DNA of 64,000 nucleotides from Akanthomyces muscarius (Eukaryota > Ascomycota > Sordariomycetes > Hypocreales > Cordycipitaceae): assembly GCF_028009165.1 (NCBI RefSeq), contig NW_026611614.1, forward strand, positions 496,001 through 560,000, given 5' to 3'. The position numbers and the translations under genes are program-made. Positions 21,126 through 31,183 of the stretch are shown here, one piece after another; the stretch's first letter is position 1, and every line of letters begins with the position of its first letter. The notes beneath the pieces are model-generated. The model saw only the letters and a program-made list of their open reading frames with translations, had not been told where the DNA came from and did no database searches.

Positions 21126-22418
21126 ATGTCTTCGAATACTATTATAGTCCTCCATCTCAACGAGGAGACGATGAAATACGCGGATGGAGTATACGAAGCT
21201 GATGGCTGGGGGGCGACTGGGTACACATGGTCAAGGGAGTTGAACGAAACTGGTGGTGGGCAAGACACTTTAACGCCAAAAAGATTTCCCGGCAGAACAA
21301 GCTCGCAAAAGACAGTGGAAGCTTACCTTTCGAGCTACAATTTCAAGCCCCTGGTCAATCCCCGGCGCCGCCAGAGGTTTTTCATACCACCAGCCGATGT
21401 CAGATCCCATCTCCAGCGCGAGGTGACCTTTTCGGAGATTATTACACAATTAAACGCAGTATTTAAAGAACCCATTCCGATTCTACGCTTTTTAGCAAAA
21501 GAGGGCGGTTTCTTGGGTGGTTCCGAAGCCTTACAAGCATTTGTTTCAGGCGCTACAGACGAAAACTCAGACATGGACTTCTACATCAATGGGGCTTCAG
21601 TGACCGAAATGATGCTGCTCTTAGCAAAGCATGGAGTCTCTTGGCTCCAGTCAACTGCTGATCAATTCGATGACGATTTAAAAGCCGGAGGCTGTCCCAT
21701 ATCCAATGCACTGCTTCGGTATATACGCGATTGTGATAAAGGGCTCGAGAACAATATCTCAGATAGAGACTTATACACCTTTTACATGGCGGCCAGCTTT
21801 CGAGAGCTGATCGATCAGTATGCAGAGCTCATTGTAGCAAAGTACGTCGCGACTGACGGTACGACGCACAACATCATGGAACTTAATAGGGAAACAGTAA
21901 AGAATAAAAAGCAAGAAATTGAGGAGGCCATCAAGGGAAAAGAAACACCGTCACAGGTGGGCGCCGATCACTCGTCCTGCCCCACATGTGCGAAACCACT
22001 GGATGGCGACAGAAATACAGTTTATGGTTCTGGTATGTTGGTACTTAATGGTAAGGTTCAAATGAAGAATGGTAGAACCAAACGAGTCCAACTGATTTCT
22101 CATCGCTACAACGGTGAGAATAAGTCGAGCCTATTTGAAAGCTTGGCAAACATGTGGGCTGGCCATGTGCAAGTCTTTATCGGTGGGTGGTGTGCGGGAC
22201 ATATGAACTATGACGCCGCCAAGAAAAGGAAGATGTGCATTTGGCGGCTAAAAAACCAGAATCCTGAGTCAGTAGGTAAAGCCATCGGAAAGTATCGGCA
22301 GAGAGGTTTTGTCGAGGCGTATGAAAACCAGCCTCACTGGCGAAGTCTGTTTGACGAAAAGTCGTATTTCATCGATTTCAGCCACGAAGTTTTCGATGTT
22401 CAAGCCAAGCCAGACTAG
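21126..22418 (+). CDS. Nucleotidyltransferase-fold-like fungal protein; frame continues past the stop
   Basis: Single-exon ORF of 430 aa. Around residues 124-158 it has the pattern of a minimal nucleotidyltransferase: GGFLGGSEALQAF, then SDMDFYI, which supplies the Gly-Ser and Asp-x-Asp residues that bind metal in that fold. A CPTC motif lies near residue 288 and CIWRLKNQNP near 377. The substrate is unknown. The TAG at 22416-22418 is followed in the same frame by 72 more sense codons up to TAG 22632-22634, including EITNREEEAKASG and WLTNRRANL, which read like real protein. So the annotated stop may be a premature nonsense mutation (TGG or CAG to TAG) or be read through. A fragment of this gene recurs at 32973-33028. 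Confidence 0.55.
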   Translation: MSSNTIIVLHLNEETMKYADGVYEADGWGATGYTWSRELNETGGGQDTLTPKRFPGRTSSQKTVEAYLSSYNFKPLVNPRRRQRFFIPPADVRSHLQREVTFSEIITQLNAVFKEPIPILRFLAKEGGFLGGSEALQAFVSGATDENSDMDFYINGASVTEMMLLLAKHGVSWLQSTADQFDDDLKAGGCPISNALLRYIRDCDKGLENNISDRDLYTFYMAASFRELIDQYAELIVAKYVATDGTTHNIMELNRETVKNKKQEIEEAIKGKETPSQVGADHSSCPTCAKPLDGDRNTVYGSGMLVLNGKVQMKNGRTKRVQLISHRYNGENKSSLFESLANMWAGHVQVFIGGWCAGHMNYDAAKKRKMCIWRLKNQNPESVGKAIGKYRQRGFVEAYENQPHWRSLFDEKSYFIDFSHEVFDVQAKPD

Positions 22419-22634
22419 TGGCTTGATAGAAATTATTTTCAAAAGTTATACAACACAACCGTTACTGAGATCACCAATCGAGAAGAAGAGGCCAAAGCTA
22501 GTGGTAATGATGAATTATGGCTGACCAATCGGCGTGCCAATCTTGTAAGTATAAAGTGGCAGAATGCTGGAGGACATACCCATTACCCGAATAGCACTCT
22601 GTTTTTGGAAAATTTGTTTAGATGGGCCTGGTAG
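22419..22634 (+). pseudogene. In-frame continuation after the NTase-like stop codon
   Basis: After TAG 22416-22418 the same frame is open to 22634. The residues are mixed charged and aromatic, unlike random sequence, and include HTHYPNSTLFLENLFRWAW at the end. I could not find an intron with consensus sites that removes the stop while keeping the frame. Confidence 0.4.
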
Positions 22635-23265
22635 ATCAATAGCATCGTCGTTGGATTTTGTTGGTTCCGTGTGATCCAACATGATTTGCAGTTCGGCGTC
22701 AGGGCTTTTTCGTCACAGCTAGGGCACAAATGCATATGCGTGGGATTACGTCACCGTAGCGGTAGAGTGGGCGCGGCGAGTGTAGAACCAATACCTCCTA
22801 CCCCAGTCTACATACCATCAAATGGAACAAAACAAGGCTGCCACACTTTTGATAAGTATAGTGGCTATCGTAGTGATGCCTCAGAGTACAAATATTAGTC
22901 TGCCCGTGGAAAATCTCTCTAATAGCCGCTGCAGCAGACTTTCGCACTGGTTCGCAGATTTCATTGCATCAGTCCGTGGTTTTCGTCTCCCTATTGTAAA
23001 CGCTGCTGCTGCCTCTCTCGTCCTTTTTGCCGAGACACTGAGAAAGGGGGAGAAGAAAGTCACACCTGTTGCCGCAGGGGCACGAGTTGACGGCCATCTT
23101 TGAGCGGCCTTGGCAGTTGGACGCGTTGGTTGATTTAAGGTTGGAATCAAACTCCGGTTCGAATGGAAAGATTGAGGCCTTACCCATCATGCTCTCCAGC
23201 ATAATGCTCTCCACGATTTTTCGGATTTTGAGCAACTTTCCCTCCTACTTCCCACCGAACAGTTT
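22635..23265. other. Intergenic, nothing recognised
   Basis: ORFs at 22671-22898 and 22822-23103 lack motifs. Possibly the 5' region of the next gene. Confidence 0.4.
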
Positions 23266-23823
23266 ATGCTTGCTCAAATGAGCGGCATTCATCATTGTTA
23301 CCAGTCTGTTGAGCTATCGCTCGAGAAATTTCCTGGCGATACTCCGGCACAGTACGATGCTACCTCGAGCAACAGTTTGAAATATTCTGATAGTTCAATT
23401 TCGAGTATGCGGACAGGTTCTGAAACTCGGCGACAAAACGCCCTGCTCTCGAATGCTACACTCGAAGGGCTGGGACAAGATGTGGCGTCAGACACACCTG
23501 CCGACATGTTTAATCCTTTAAGCTTGTCCCATTCTGGCTACAAGTATAGCTTGCCATCCTCAGTGTACTCGGAGATTTGCAGCGACGATTACTTGGAGAG
23601 TTTCTGTGACCCATCGCCCACCGAGGCGGATGCTTCTAAAGCTTTGCTGTTCACCGCACCGGAGCCTAATGATTGCGATAGCAGCTCCACAGCAGCTCGG
23701 GACGACTGCAGTCATGCATACGATGAGGACACACTCGGTCCACATTGCCCTGGCAGCCCTTCTGATTGCGACTTATGCCAATCAGCCGTTCTATCAGTCC
23801 CACAAGAGCTAACTAGACTGTGA
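23266..23823 (+). CDS. Ser-rich acidic hypothetical protein
   Basis: The ATG at 23266 opens 185 codons with no intron needed. The product is rich in Ser, Asp and Glu with scattered Cys, and shows no domain, signal peptide or membrane segment. Composition resembles a transactivation or disordered region. It may be a separate small protein or the tail of a gene whose earlier exons lie upstream and were not resolved. Coding status is moderately supported only by length and biased composition. Confidence 0.4.
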   Translation: MLAQMSGIHHCYQSVELSLEKFPGDTPAQYDATSSNSLKYSDSSISSMRTGSETRRQNALLSNATLEGLGQDVASDTPADMFNPLSLSHSGYKYSLPSSVYSEICSDDYLESFCDPSPTEADASKALLFTAPEPNDCDSSSTAARDDCSHAYDEDTLGPHCPGSPSDCDLCQSAVLSVPQELTRL

Positions 23824-24394
23824 AACGCCCAAATACTTGAGAGGTGTGTTCAATTTGAGTTGTTCGGAAGACCGCGGGGGGTAGGCATAAAGAGCGTACT
23901 TTTAATCAACCACTCCACCTCGACGAGGCGCTATTCGTTCTGGAGAGGGGAGTTACATTTAGCGCCGACTTTTAAATACACTAGGTATAAGCTGAAAAAC
24001 ATACCTTAGCAAGGCCGTCATGGCCTGAAAAGAAAACTGCAGTTCCAGCACGTCTCTTCCTGGGGGGGGGGGGGGTCAGGTCAAGTCACATCGTAGACGC
24101 GTACCTCATTTCGCCCGTTACGTCTCTTATCCAACCGGCCCCCTCATTACCGGGTCTCACGTCGACTAGGGGATAAGAGACAAGCAGCATCATTACACCT
24201 ATTGTGCCCTTTTGCCTCCCCAACTAAACCCTGCAACCGTGCTGCACAAGCACTATTTGTAAGCCCGACCCACCACACTCATAGTGCCGCTACCAACACA
24301 TCAACATTTCATAACCCACCACAGCGCTTATTTTCCTTCTAGCACAAAGTGTAGACTCGGTGTCGTCCAGTTTAACTCTCTATCTGGTCCATAT
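23824..24394. other. Intergenic with G14 tract
   Basis: No gene is supported. A run of fourteen G lies at 24062-24075. Both flanks are otherwise unremarkable. Confidence 0.5.
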
Positions 24395-25558
24395 ATGTTT
24401 TTTGCCCCTTCGGCGCCAGGAACTATATCCCACAATAAGAGCATTATTCTCGTCAACAGGCGGCTTTTGGACATGCTTCTCGCGTACTTGGGCGGCACCA
24501 GACGCAGATGCAGTATCGGCTTCCTTGTTATAGTCGCTTTGCTCTTGACTTGGAACATCGGTTTCTATCTATCACTAGACTATTCACAGACAGAAACACC
24601 TCTGGGCAACTCACCAGAAATTACCAAGCAACCTACACAAACACCAATACAGACACTCTCACTAGCTAAAGTATCTATGCTTTACGGTCGAGAAGTTCTG
24701 ATCTGTGAACGAGCGCTCCAAAGTCACCGGCGACACTGTGATCGCCGGAACCATCAAATGCATATTTTACGGCAAGAGATATCAGCTGGTAGCTGGAATA
24801 AGCCAAACTACCTTCTCTCTATTGTCCTGCAGGAACTGGCTAAGCCAGTAGAACAAAGACTAGATTGGCTCATGTATGTCACACTCCTATTAATATGTCC
24901 TATGATATTTATTTAGATATAGGTAGGTAGATACAGACTCAATCATCCTCAACCCAGCTATACCCCCTACTATCTTCCTTCCACTAGCCGATATTAGTAA
25001 CATCCACTTTATCGCCTCAAAGGACCACAATGGGCTTAACAATGGAATAATTTTCTTGCGTGTGCATCCCTGGACGGTCAACATGCTTTTAGAAACGGCC
25101 GGGAATCCGCTTCTCGCCCAGAAATCGACCTTGGCTGGTCGGCCGACCAGACAAGCATGGCAAATGTCCTCGCCAAGGAGGAGGGCGGATTAGATAGCGC
25201 GGGATATAAGCAGTATGGAATCTATATGCTAAGGATTTTGTTCAATGCGTATTAATTCGGCCATGGAGTTGAAGGAGATAAGGGAAATCTCCTGGTGCAT
25301 CTCCCGGGGATGACATATACTGAGAAGTGGGAGCATATGGCTCGATGGTTAGACATTATTGAGGGAGAAGGCGGTCAGGAGTGGGAAGTCAGTCTAGAAG
25401 AAAGTGGCTATAAGAACAAGACAGTCGCATTCAAGAATGTAGTTAGGGGTGTAAAACGAGATATCCAGGAGACGGAGAGCGCGATTAGAAGCATGGCGGA
25501 GACGGATACAGCGAAGCGCGACGCTGTCGAGAAATTGAAGAAGGTGCTATGGGAGTAG
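24395..25558 (+). pseudogene. GT34 (GMA12/MNN10-type) glycosyltransferase pseudogene
   Basis: The frame starts at ATG 24395 or 24473 with a type II membrane anchor (SIGFLVIVALLLTWNIGFYL). It continues with KVSMLYGREVLICERALQ, ISAGSWNKPNYLLS and LAKPVEQRLDWLMY. A probable 49-nt intron (24878-24926) joins to VDTDSIILNP, which supplies the Asp-x-Asp of the metal site. Then come KDHNGLNNGIIFLRVHPW, and WSADQTSMANVLAKEEGG in a different frame. A one-base deletion near 25113 shifts the frame, and TAA 25253-25255 follows a conserved NAY where a Glu is likely (GAA to TAA). The far end (WEHMARWLDIIEGEGGQEW) is intact. GT34 enzymes add galactose or mannose to glycans in the Golgi. Confidence 0.8.
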
Positions 25559-26535
25559 GCTGATGATATGGATTTGATGAGAAGGAGGCTTAGCGAGCTA
25601 GTGAGCTTGAGACAATTACCAGTGTTGCGGTTGCTTCTGCGGCGCTCTCCCTAACACTCACCTCTAGGTCGATGCTCCGAGTTCGAGAATCTTGTTGGCG
25701 TTTTAATTTAGATGCGGTGTACACCTTATATATAAAAGTTTATATGCATTATTCTTCTGTCTTAAGCTGCAGCTTTGCGGAAGTACGTGCCACTGTGCGT
25801 CAACCGCCCTGCAAATCATTGTGGTATAGAAACTTGCACGCCTCGCTGGTTCAGTAGATCGCCGCCACTCCCTTTGGTCTTGGCCCCGAGGTAATTTAGA
25901 GCAACTGATTATATGGTAATAAATAGATGGAATGGAAAATATTGCAGCGTGCCCAATCTCCGGTGGTAGTGACTGACTGGCGGAGGGCCTGGACGGAACT
26001 CTCTCCTTGGCCAGAGACACCGTTTTTGTCCGATAGCACCTTAGAGCTCTGGGCGGCCACAAAAGCGCCGTGGAAAACCAGCGCCAAGTATCCTGTCGCC
26101 TGCAGTTGCGAAGTCTTGGTGTCGACGCAGTGATCGTGGAAATAAGACGAAATAACGTCATTGCCAGCGGCTTCGAGAGCCGCAAATTTCTCGCTGCGTT
26201 ACTAGGACAGACACAAGGCTCAGACATTACTACCGAGGCACGGCGGTTCGCGATGGCCGCCAAATCCTACAGTTCACTATTTCAGACCTTTTTCGGACAA
26301 TCTTTTATCCAGATTAGATTTCTCGCTATCAGGTCCGGTAGAATGTCTCGCCGCATGAAAGTGAGCACCAAGTAAATCTCACATGCCACGCACTTCGCTG
26401 CTGCAGACTTCTTCGCTACCTTTCAATCACATTCTCACTTTAAAAATTCCGTAAAGGTATTTCATCGCGACAGAGCTGAGCGCCACACAGGACTTTGAGT
26501 TTTCTCCTTCATTCACCCAACTCGCATCATCCAGC
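25559..26535. other. Intergenic, nothing recognised
   Basis: Long ORFs exist on the minus strand (25703-26263) but they show a mixed, motif-free composition and overlap other ORFs, so I do not call a gene. Confidence 0.45.
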
Positions 26536-27857
26536 ATGTCGTCGCCGATCGTGCACGGTAGCCCCCGCGAGGATGCTGCATTTCGAGCGGAAGCTCTCGG
26601 TACAAGCCCCGTTGTTAGGGACTGAAACGTTGGTCTAACAGGCGCCGCAGAATTTGTCCTTGCGCACAATGTTCCGGAAGCTTATCAGAGAAGCCCAGCA
26701 AAGTTCTTGTGTTACGTTTTCGACGCTCTGATGCCACCAGCCGCCACTTCGCCACACACAGCCCACCAAATAGACCAGTGCCGTCTGAGCTTGCGCTGCT
26801 GCAACGCACTTATGGACTGGGCTTGCTCGTCTGCCACCGCGCATCCCTGGAATCCTTCGTTTGGTGCCTTTACCCCCGAAAACCTGGGTGAGATGCTCCA
26901 AGACGAGGTGCAAGTGCTTCTGACGAAGAGAGTGGCTGACAGACGGACTTTGGTACGTGATTAAAAGATCGCGCAAATTCGGACTTTCTAACTCTCGTTA
27001 AATAGGAGTTCAAGGCCGATTTTCTCAGTGCACTTCCAGCCAAGTACCACGATTTTGCGTCGCTGATGATGGCAGACTCGACCAGCTATGGTCAGCAAAT
27101 GCGTAACGAATCCTCCAGCACCTACTGTTCATCTGTGGCCGCACCACAACATGGCGAATGTGACGCCGCCGCACTCACTGCTCCGAAGCTTGCCGAAGAA
27201 ACTGTAGCTGGATCTGCTTACACTGCTCCGGAGACTGCTGACAAGGTCCAAATCCCGACTGGAGGCCACGTTGCGTTCTTGCCTTCCGCGAGCGCTGCGG
27301 TTCCTGGTGCAGATACCAGTGGCAAGCCCGCCACGCTCAACAAGTCAACTTCAGGCGGAGATTCAGTTGGTGAAATTGGGAAACCCGGTCTCGTCAACTC
27401 GGATGCGCAAGACGACTTGAAGCGTGAGTCCCTGCGGCCGGTCACCTCGGTCGCTGGTGACCAAACCGCCAGAGCGGTCTTGGACTCGTGTAACGCTGAA
27501 ACACTGCGCAGCATGCGCAATGCCTTTTCTGAGTTGGTAAATGCTGGCGAGAATAGCCCAGCTGTGACTCTGGCGACGCTGAAGGCTATCTTGGACGATG
27601 TACCACGCGGTGGGGCTATTGTCTGCGATGATTCTAATGATTTTGAACGACCCTCAGTCTCCCCTGGCATTCGGACCCAAAAACGCCGCGTTGCCAGTGA
27701 TACCCGGGGTGACGCCCTTCCTACCCGGCCCTACAAGAGCGCCCGCCGTGGCAAGGCACCGAGTGGGGGCTCTCGGAGCTCCTTCATGACGAGCCTCCCC
27801 AATGGAAACGATGTGGATTATGTGATCATCCCATCGGATAGCGAAGCCAGCATGTAA
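26536..27857 (+). CDS. Three-exon hypothetical protein with nuclear-type tail
   Basis: Exons 26536-26599, 26642-26952 and 27006-27857 join in frame. Intron 1 is 42 nt with GTACAA and CTAACAG; intron 2 is 53 nt with GTACGT, a CTAAC branch and ATAG. The product is 408 aa. The N-terminal 160 residues are helical with several Cys (CYVFDALMPPA, RLSLRCCNALMDWAC, LGEMLQDEVQVLLTK). The remainder is Ala/Ser/Thr/Gly-rich and probably disordered, with a basic patch (TQKRRV, RPYKSARRGK) and an acidic end (YVIIPSDSEASM). The final block VIIPSDSE could be a SUMO-interacting-type motif (inference). No known family is recognised. Confidence 0.55.
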
Positions 27858-29426
27858 CATCATGCCGCAGCCATGTGTTCGTGTGGCTTTTTATTGTACT
27901 TATCTTGGCTGCGTCATTTGGCTTGTTGCTGATGCTGTACGAGCGCTGCAACGTGATGGAGTGGACTTGCTTTGATCCCCGCTTGAGCATGGCAAACTCT
28001 CGAGCAATGCTGAAGTTGTAATAAATCCTTGCTTTTTGTTACGGTTTCTACAAGCCATTGGCTCAATCATGGCCTCGGATTGAAGTGCGATGCTACAAAA
28101 GGGTCACGTTGTCTGACTCATCTCGGCTGCCAGCTACCAGCGGTATACAGTCAGAAACCGTATGGTGAAACAGATCTTGATTAAGTACCTGTATCTGAAC
28201 TTTCATGGACCCAGAGTCGTTGAGAGAGGCGTGATCTACACAATGTTCGTAAATATGCGCACAGCTGCGCGTCGCCTTCCCGAACACACCAGTCTAGATG
28301 AACGAGTGATCTACTCCACTGTGAGGATACCAGACCGTGTAGGATGGACTCCGGTGCGTATCAGTGGCTTTTTGAGGAAAGCCTCTATTTGCTTCCTGTC
28401 GAAGATCCAGATCTACAGAAAGTGATTAACCGTATGCCTATGCATCCGTACAACAACGGGCGACTTCGCTCCAGAAATGTTTCGTGCCAGGGTAACTGGA
28501 TTACATTGTACTTTGATGATGATAGAGAACTTAAGTGCAGTCAGTTGTATTAAAGATAATCAAGAATGGCGCTAGATCTAAACAAGAATTGTCATCTGCA
28601 GCAATAGCTGCAAAGCTCAATAAGACACAAGGTTATTCAGATATGTCGTTTACGGGCGGCAGAAGCTTACCGCGCAAGGTTGCGGACAGACTAGCAAGGG
28701 CAACGGGATTAGCACAGCGACCAAAGGTGCCTGGGAGGCCTCACGCCTATCTGGCACGTCAACGCCCAGCAAAAAGAGAGATCGCATGTTGTGCCCATGA
28801 CATCTCCGTAATTGACTGCATGAGCACGGAGGCACCGTCATCGCGGACACCTTTCTGCACGTTCCACCTAGGTATAATCCAATGCACCACAGCTCGAAGC
28901 CACGGAGCTGGTCGGCCAGCTCGCCCAGTAAGCTGCAAAAATCTTAGTTGGGAACAATCCCCCAGTGCTACCAGATGCGAAGCTTACCCCCCCTTGCTTT
29001 CCAGTGGTGGTGGGGTCCCGTTGAAAGAGAAAACGGGTCGGAATGGCGTTCAGAGCTCAAATGCCAACGACGACAGTTTCGGTTGGTTCCCCGTAGACGC
29101 ATGACAGAGAATGCGATGTTTACGACGAGCTCGTCAGTCATGAACACGGACGTCATTGTACGTGAATGCAGGCGACCAGTCCCACACACCGGGAGTGGGA
29201 CCGCATAATTAAACGTCAGGTCGCAACAGTGACTACAGGTTTGAGGAATGACCGTCAGTCTTATTTATTTTTCCAGTCCGTTGACTGTAAGCCTCTCAAG
29301 ATCACCTGGCAAACCTTTTCACTTCCTTTCATGTAAAAGACTGCACAAACCTCGCTGCTCTTACAAATTATATCTCTTCTTTTGCACAAGCATCCTTGTT
29401 GTCTAAGCTCTTGATAAAGCCTGCCG
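27858..29426. other. Intergenic, nothing recognised
   Basis: About 1.6 kb. A 189-codon plus-strand ORF at 28535-29104 is present but lacks any recognisable motif and has low-complexity Ser/Arg composition, so I leave it uncalled. No RNA gene seen. Confidence 0.4.
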
Positions 29427-30752
29427 ATGCTCCCTAGAATGTACAACCACAAAGCAATGGATCACCCAGACATGAGTCCACGTGCCAAAATGTTAGTCCA
29501 TCTGCTAGTCTTCCAGTCCATGTCCCTCGTTTGCTTACACAAGCCACATAGTACGAAACGTTCGATTACGCTGCGCATCGAGGTGTGCGATATCAGTCTC
29601 AAAAATCCTTCAGATTTCGCCAAACAACGCCGAGAATTTCAGCTCTTACAAAAGTCGAACTGTTTGGACGCTCCAACATCTCCTGCCGAGCTCGACGCAA
29701 TGAGGCCCGCTCCTGCCCTTCCTAGACACCACGCACAGGATAATACCCCCCGTGCCGTCAAGGGTCGCGAGTTTGCCGTCACAAAGAAGCTTGCTGTGCC
29801 AACCACCACCACCGCGCCTACTGCAATGCCCACGAGTCCTTCCAGCGCTGCATCGTCTAGCCACCCCCTCTCTGGCACTGGCTACGACGGCGTCAAAGAG
29901 CGGGCCACCTCTGCCGGCGACAACGGTTCTCCCGGTAGCCTTGGCTGTAACATCGCAGGGATCCCGCGCATTGTTATTTCCGATTACGACTACACCAAGA
30001 AATTATTCAGCGCGGACAGCTCGGAACAGGCCTGTATAAGTTGCAAGAAGGTTGGTCCTGACGGTGGCATCGAGGGCTCCCTTGAGGGCGGCCAGGCCAT
30101 CAGCTTCAACATCGGGGATGGCTGCGGAGCCCACGCCGATGTCGAGGGTAACCGCCAGATTGACTGCTCGTGCGGCGATAGAAAAGTTCATTTGCCCTCA
30201 TTTGACCGCTTCGCCGACACCTCGGTCAGTGCTGACGCATTTGGACTACCTGTGAGGATACCTGCAAGATGTCGTATCACTATCGCCGGGTTATGTGCAT
30301 CGGGGTCAAAGGTTCTTCACTGTGACAACAATGCATGCGACTTGGTGACGTACGCAAACTATGATAAGTCACACGACAAAACAAAATTCATCATCAAGCC
30401 TTTTGACGTACTGATGTCCTCCATGTTGATCAGAAGGGATGATGGTACTCATGGCCTTGCTGACGCATACGAACTTTCTATTGAGTTGGAGGTAGAGAAC
30501 GAATGGCCCTCGTTCAACGTTTTCCAATACGAACATGCTAGCTCTAGAAGCAACCTCATCCTTGAAAGTCGCTTCCAGAACATAGTCGACATGCCTGGGA
30601 CAATTCTCGAGCGGACAGCACCATTGGAAATACGAGGTCGCAAGCCAGTGGGTTCAGCGGAGTTCCTCACTGTCAAGCTATCCTGGTTATGTCTTGACAA
30701 AGATCCGGGACTTCGAATTGATACCGATCTATCCGAACGATACGGAAGGTAA
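29427..30752 (+). CDS. Hypothetical protein, weak resemblance to fungal Suz12-like proteins
   Basis: Single ORF of 441 aa. Residues 95-175 are Thr/Ser/Ala/Pro low complexity. A Cys/Gly-rich segment follows (CISCKKVGPDGG, DCSCGDRK). The C-terminal third looks like a beta-rich domain: ARCRITIAGLCASG, FIIKPFDVLMSSML, LADAYELSIELEVENEWPSF. That order of strands reminds me of the N-terminal part of fungal Suz12 (a PRC2 H3K27 methyltransferase subunit), but I cannot verify it and the VEFS box is absent. After TAA 30750-30752 the frame stays open for some 67 codons (SRYGIEPEAWVQ). A GTAAAT donor overlaps the stop, so an intron here is also possible. Treat function as unknown. Confidence 0.4.
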   Translation: MLPRMYNHKAMDHPDMSPRAKMLVHLLVFQSMSLVCLHKPHSTKRSITLRIEVCDISLKNPSDFAKQRREFQLLQKSNCLDAPTSPAELDAMRPAPALPRHHAQDNTPRAVKGREFAVTKKLAVPTTTTAPTAMPTSPSSAASSSHPLSGTGYDGVKERATSAGDNGSPGSLGCNIAGIPRIVISDYDYTKKLFSADSSEQACISCKKVGPDGGIEGSLEGGQAISFNIGDGCGAHADVEGNRQIDCSCGDRKVHLPSFDRFADTSVSADAFGLPVRIPARCRITIAGLCASGSKVLHCDNNACDLVTYANYDKSHDKTKFIIKPFDVLMSSMLIRRDDGTHGLADAYELSIELEVENEWPSFNVFQYEHASSRSNLILESRFQNIVDMPGTILERTAPLEIRGRKPVGSAEFLTVKLSWLCLDKDPGLRIDTDLSERYGR

Positions 30753-31183
30753 ATCGAGCGTGCAAAGAATAGCCGATACGGCATTGAGCCAGAGGCGTGG
30801 GTGCAGGATGCTGCTCATGCCATAGGTCCGATAAACCGGCAGAGTCGTAGCAAGAAACGCGTTCAGGTCCCGATGTCTACGAAGCAGCGCAAACACTGTA
30901 CAATCGATATTTTAGATGCCAAAAATCAAATCGTTTGAACCATAATTATTGACCAAACCTTCCATTTCACCCTAGCTTCCTGACTCTAACATGCCCGAAA
31001 TCCTTTCGTGACAACAGCTACGCTCCTCATTTACGGGGGAACACTCGGCGTTGGCTATCCGATGTATATTTTGTTTATTCAATTTGTTCAAGTGCCATAT
31101 GCAGAGTCGAGGTGAAGCTCCAAATAGTCTGGGGCAAGGCTCAGCGGCTTACCACCTGGGATCTTGCCATCTCCCTCTGCGTT

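Noticed and set aside
25703..26263. 186-codon minus-strand ORF
   Set aside because: No motif, overlaps other ORFs in other frames, composition like random sequence.
28535..29104. 189-codon plus-strand ORF
   Set aside because: No recognisable motif or conserved-looking block, and no supporting splice or promoter signal.
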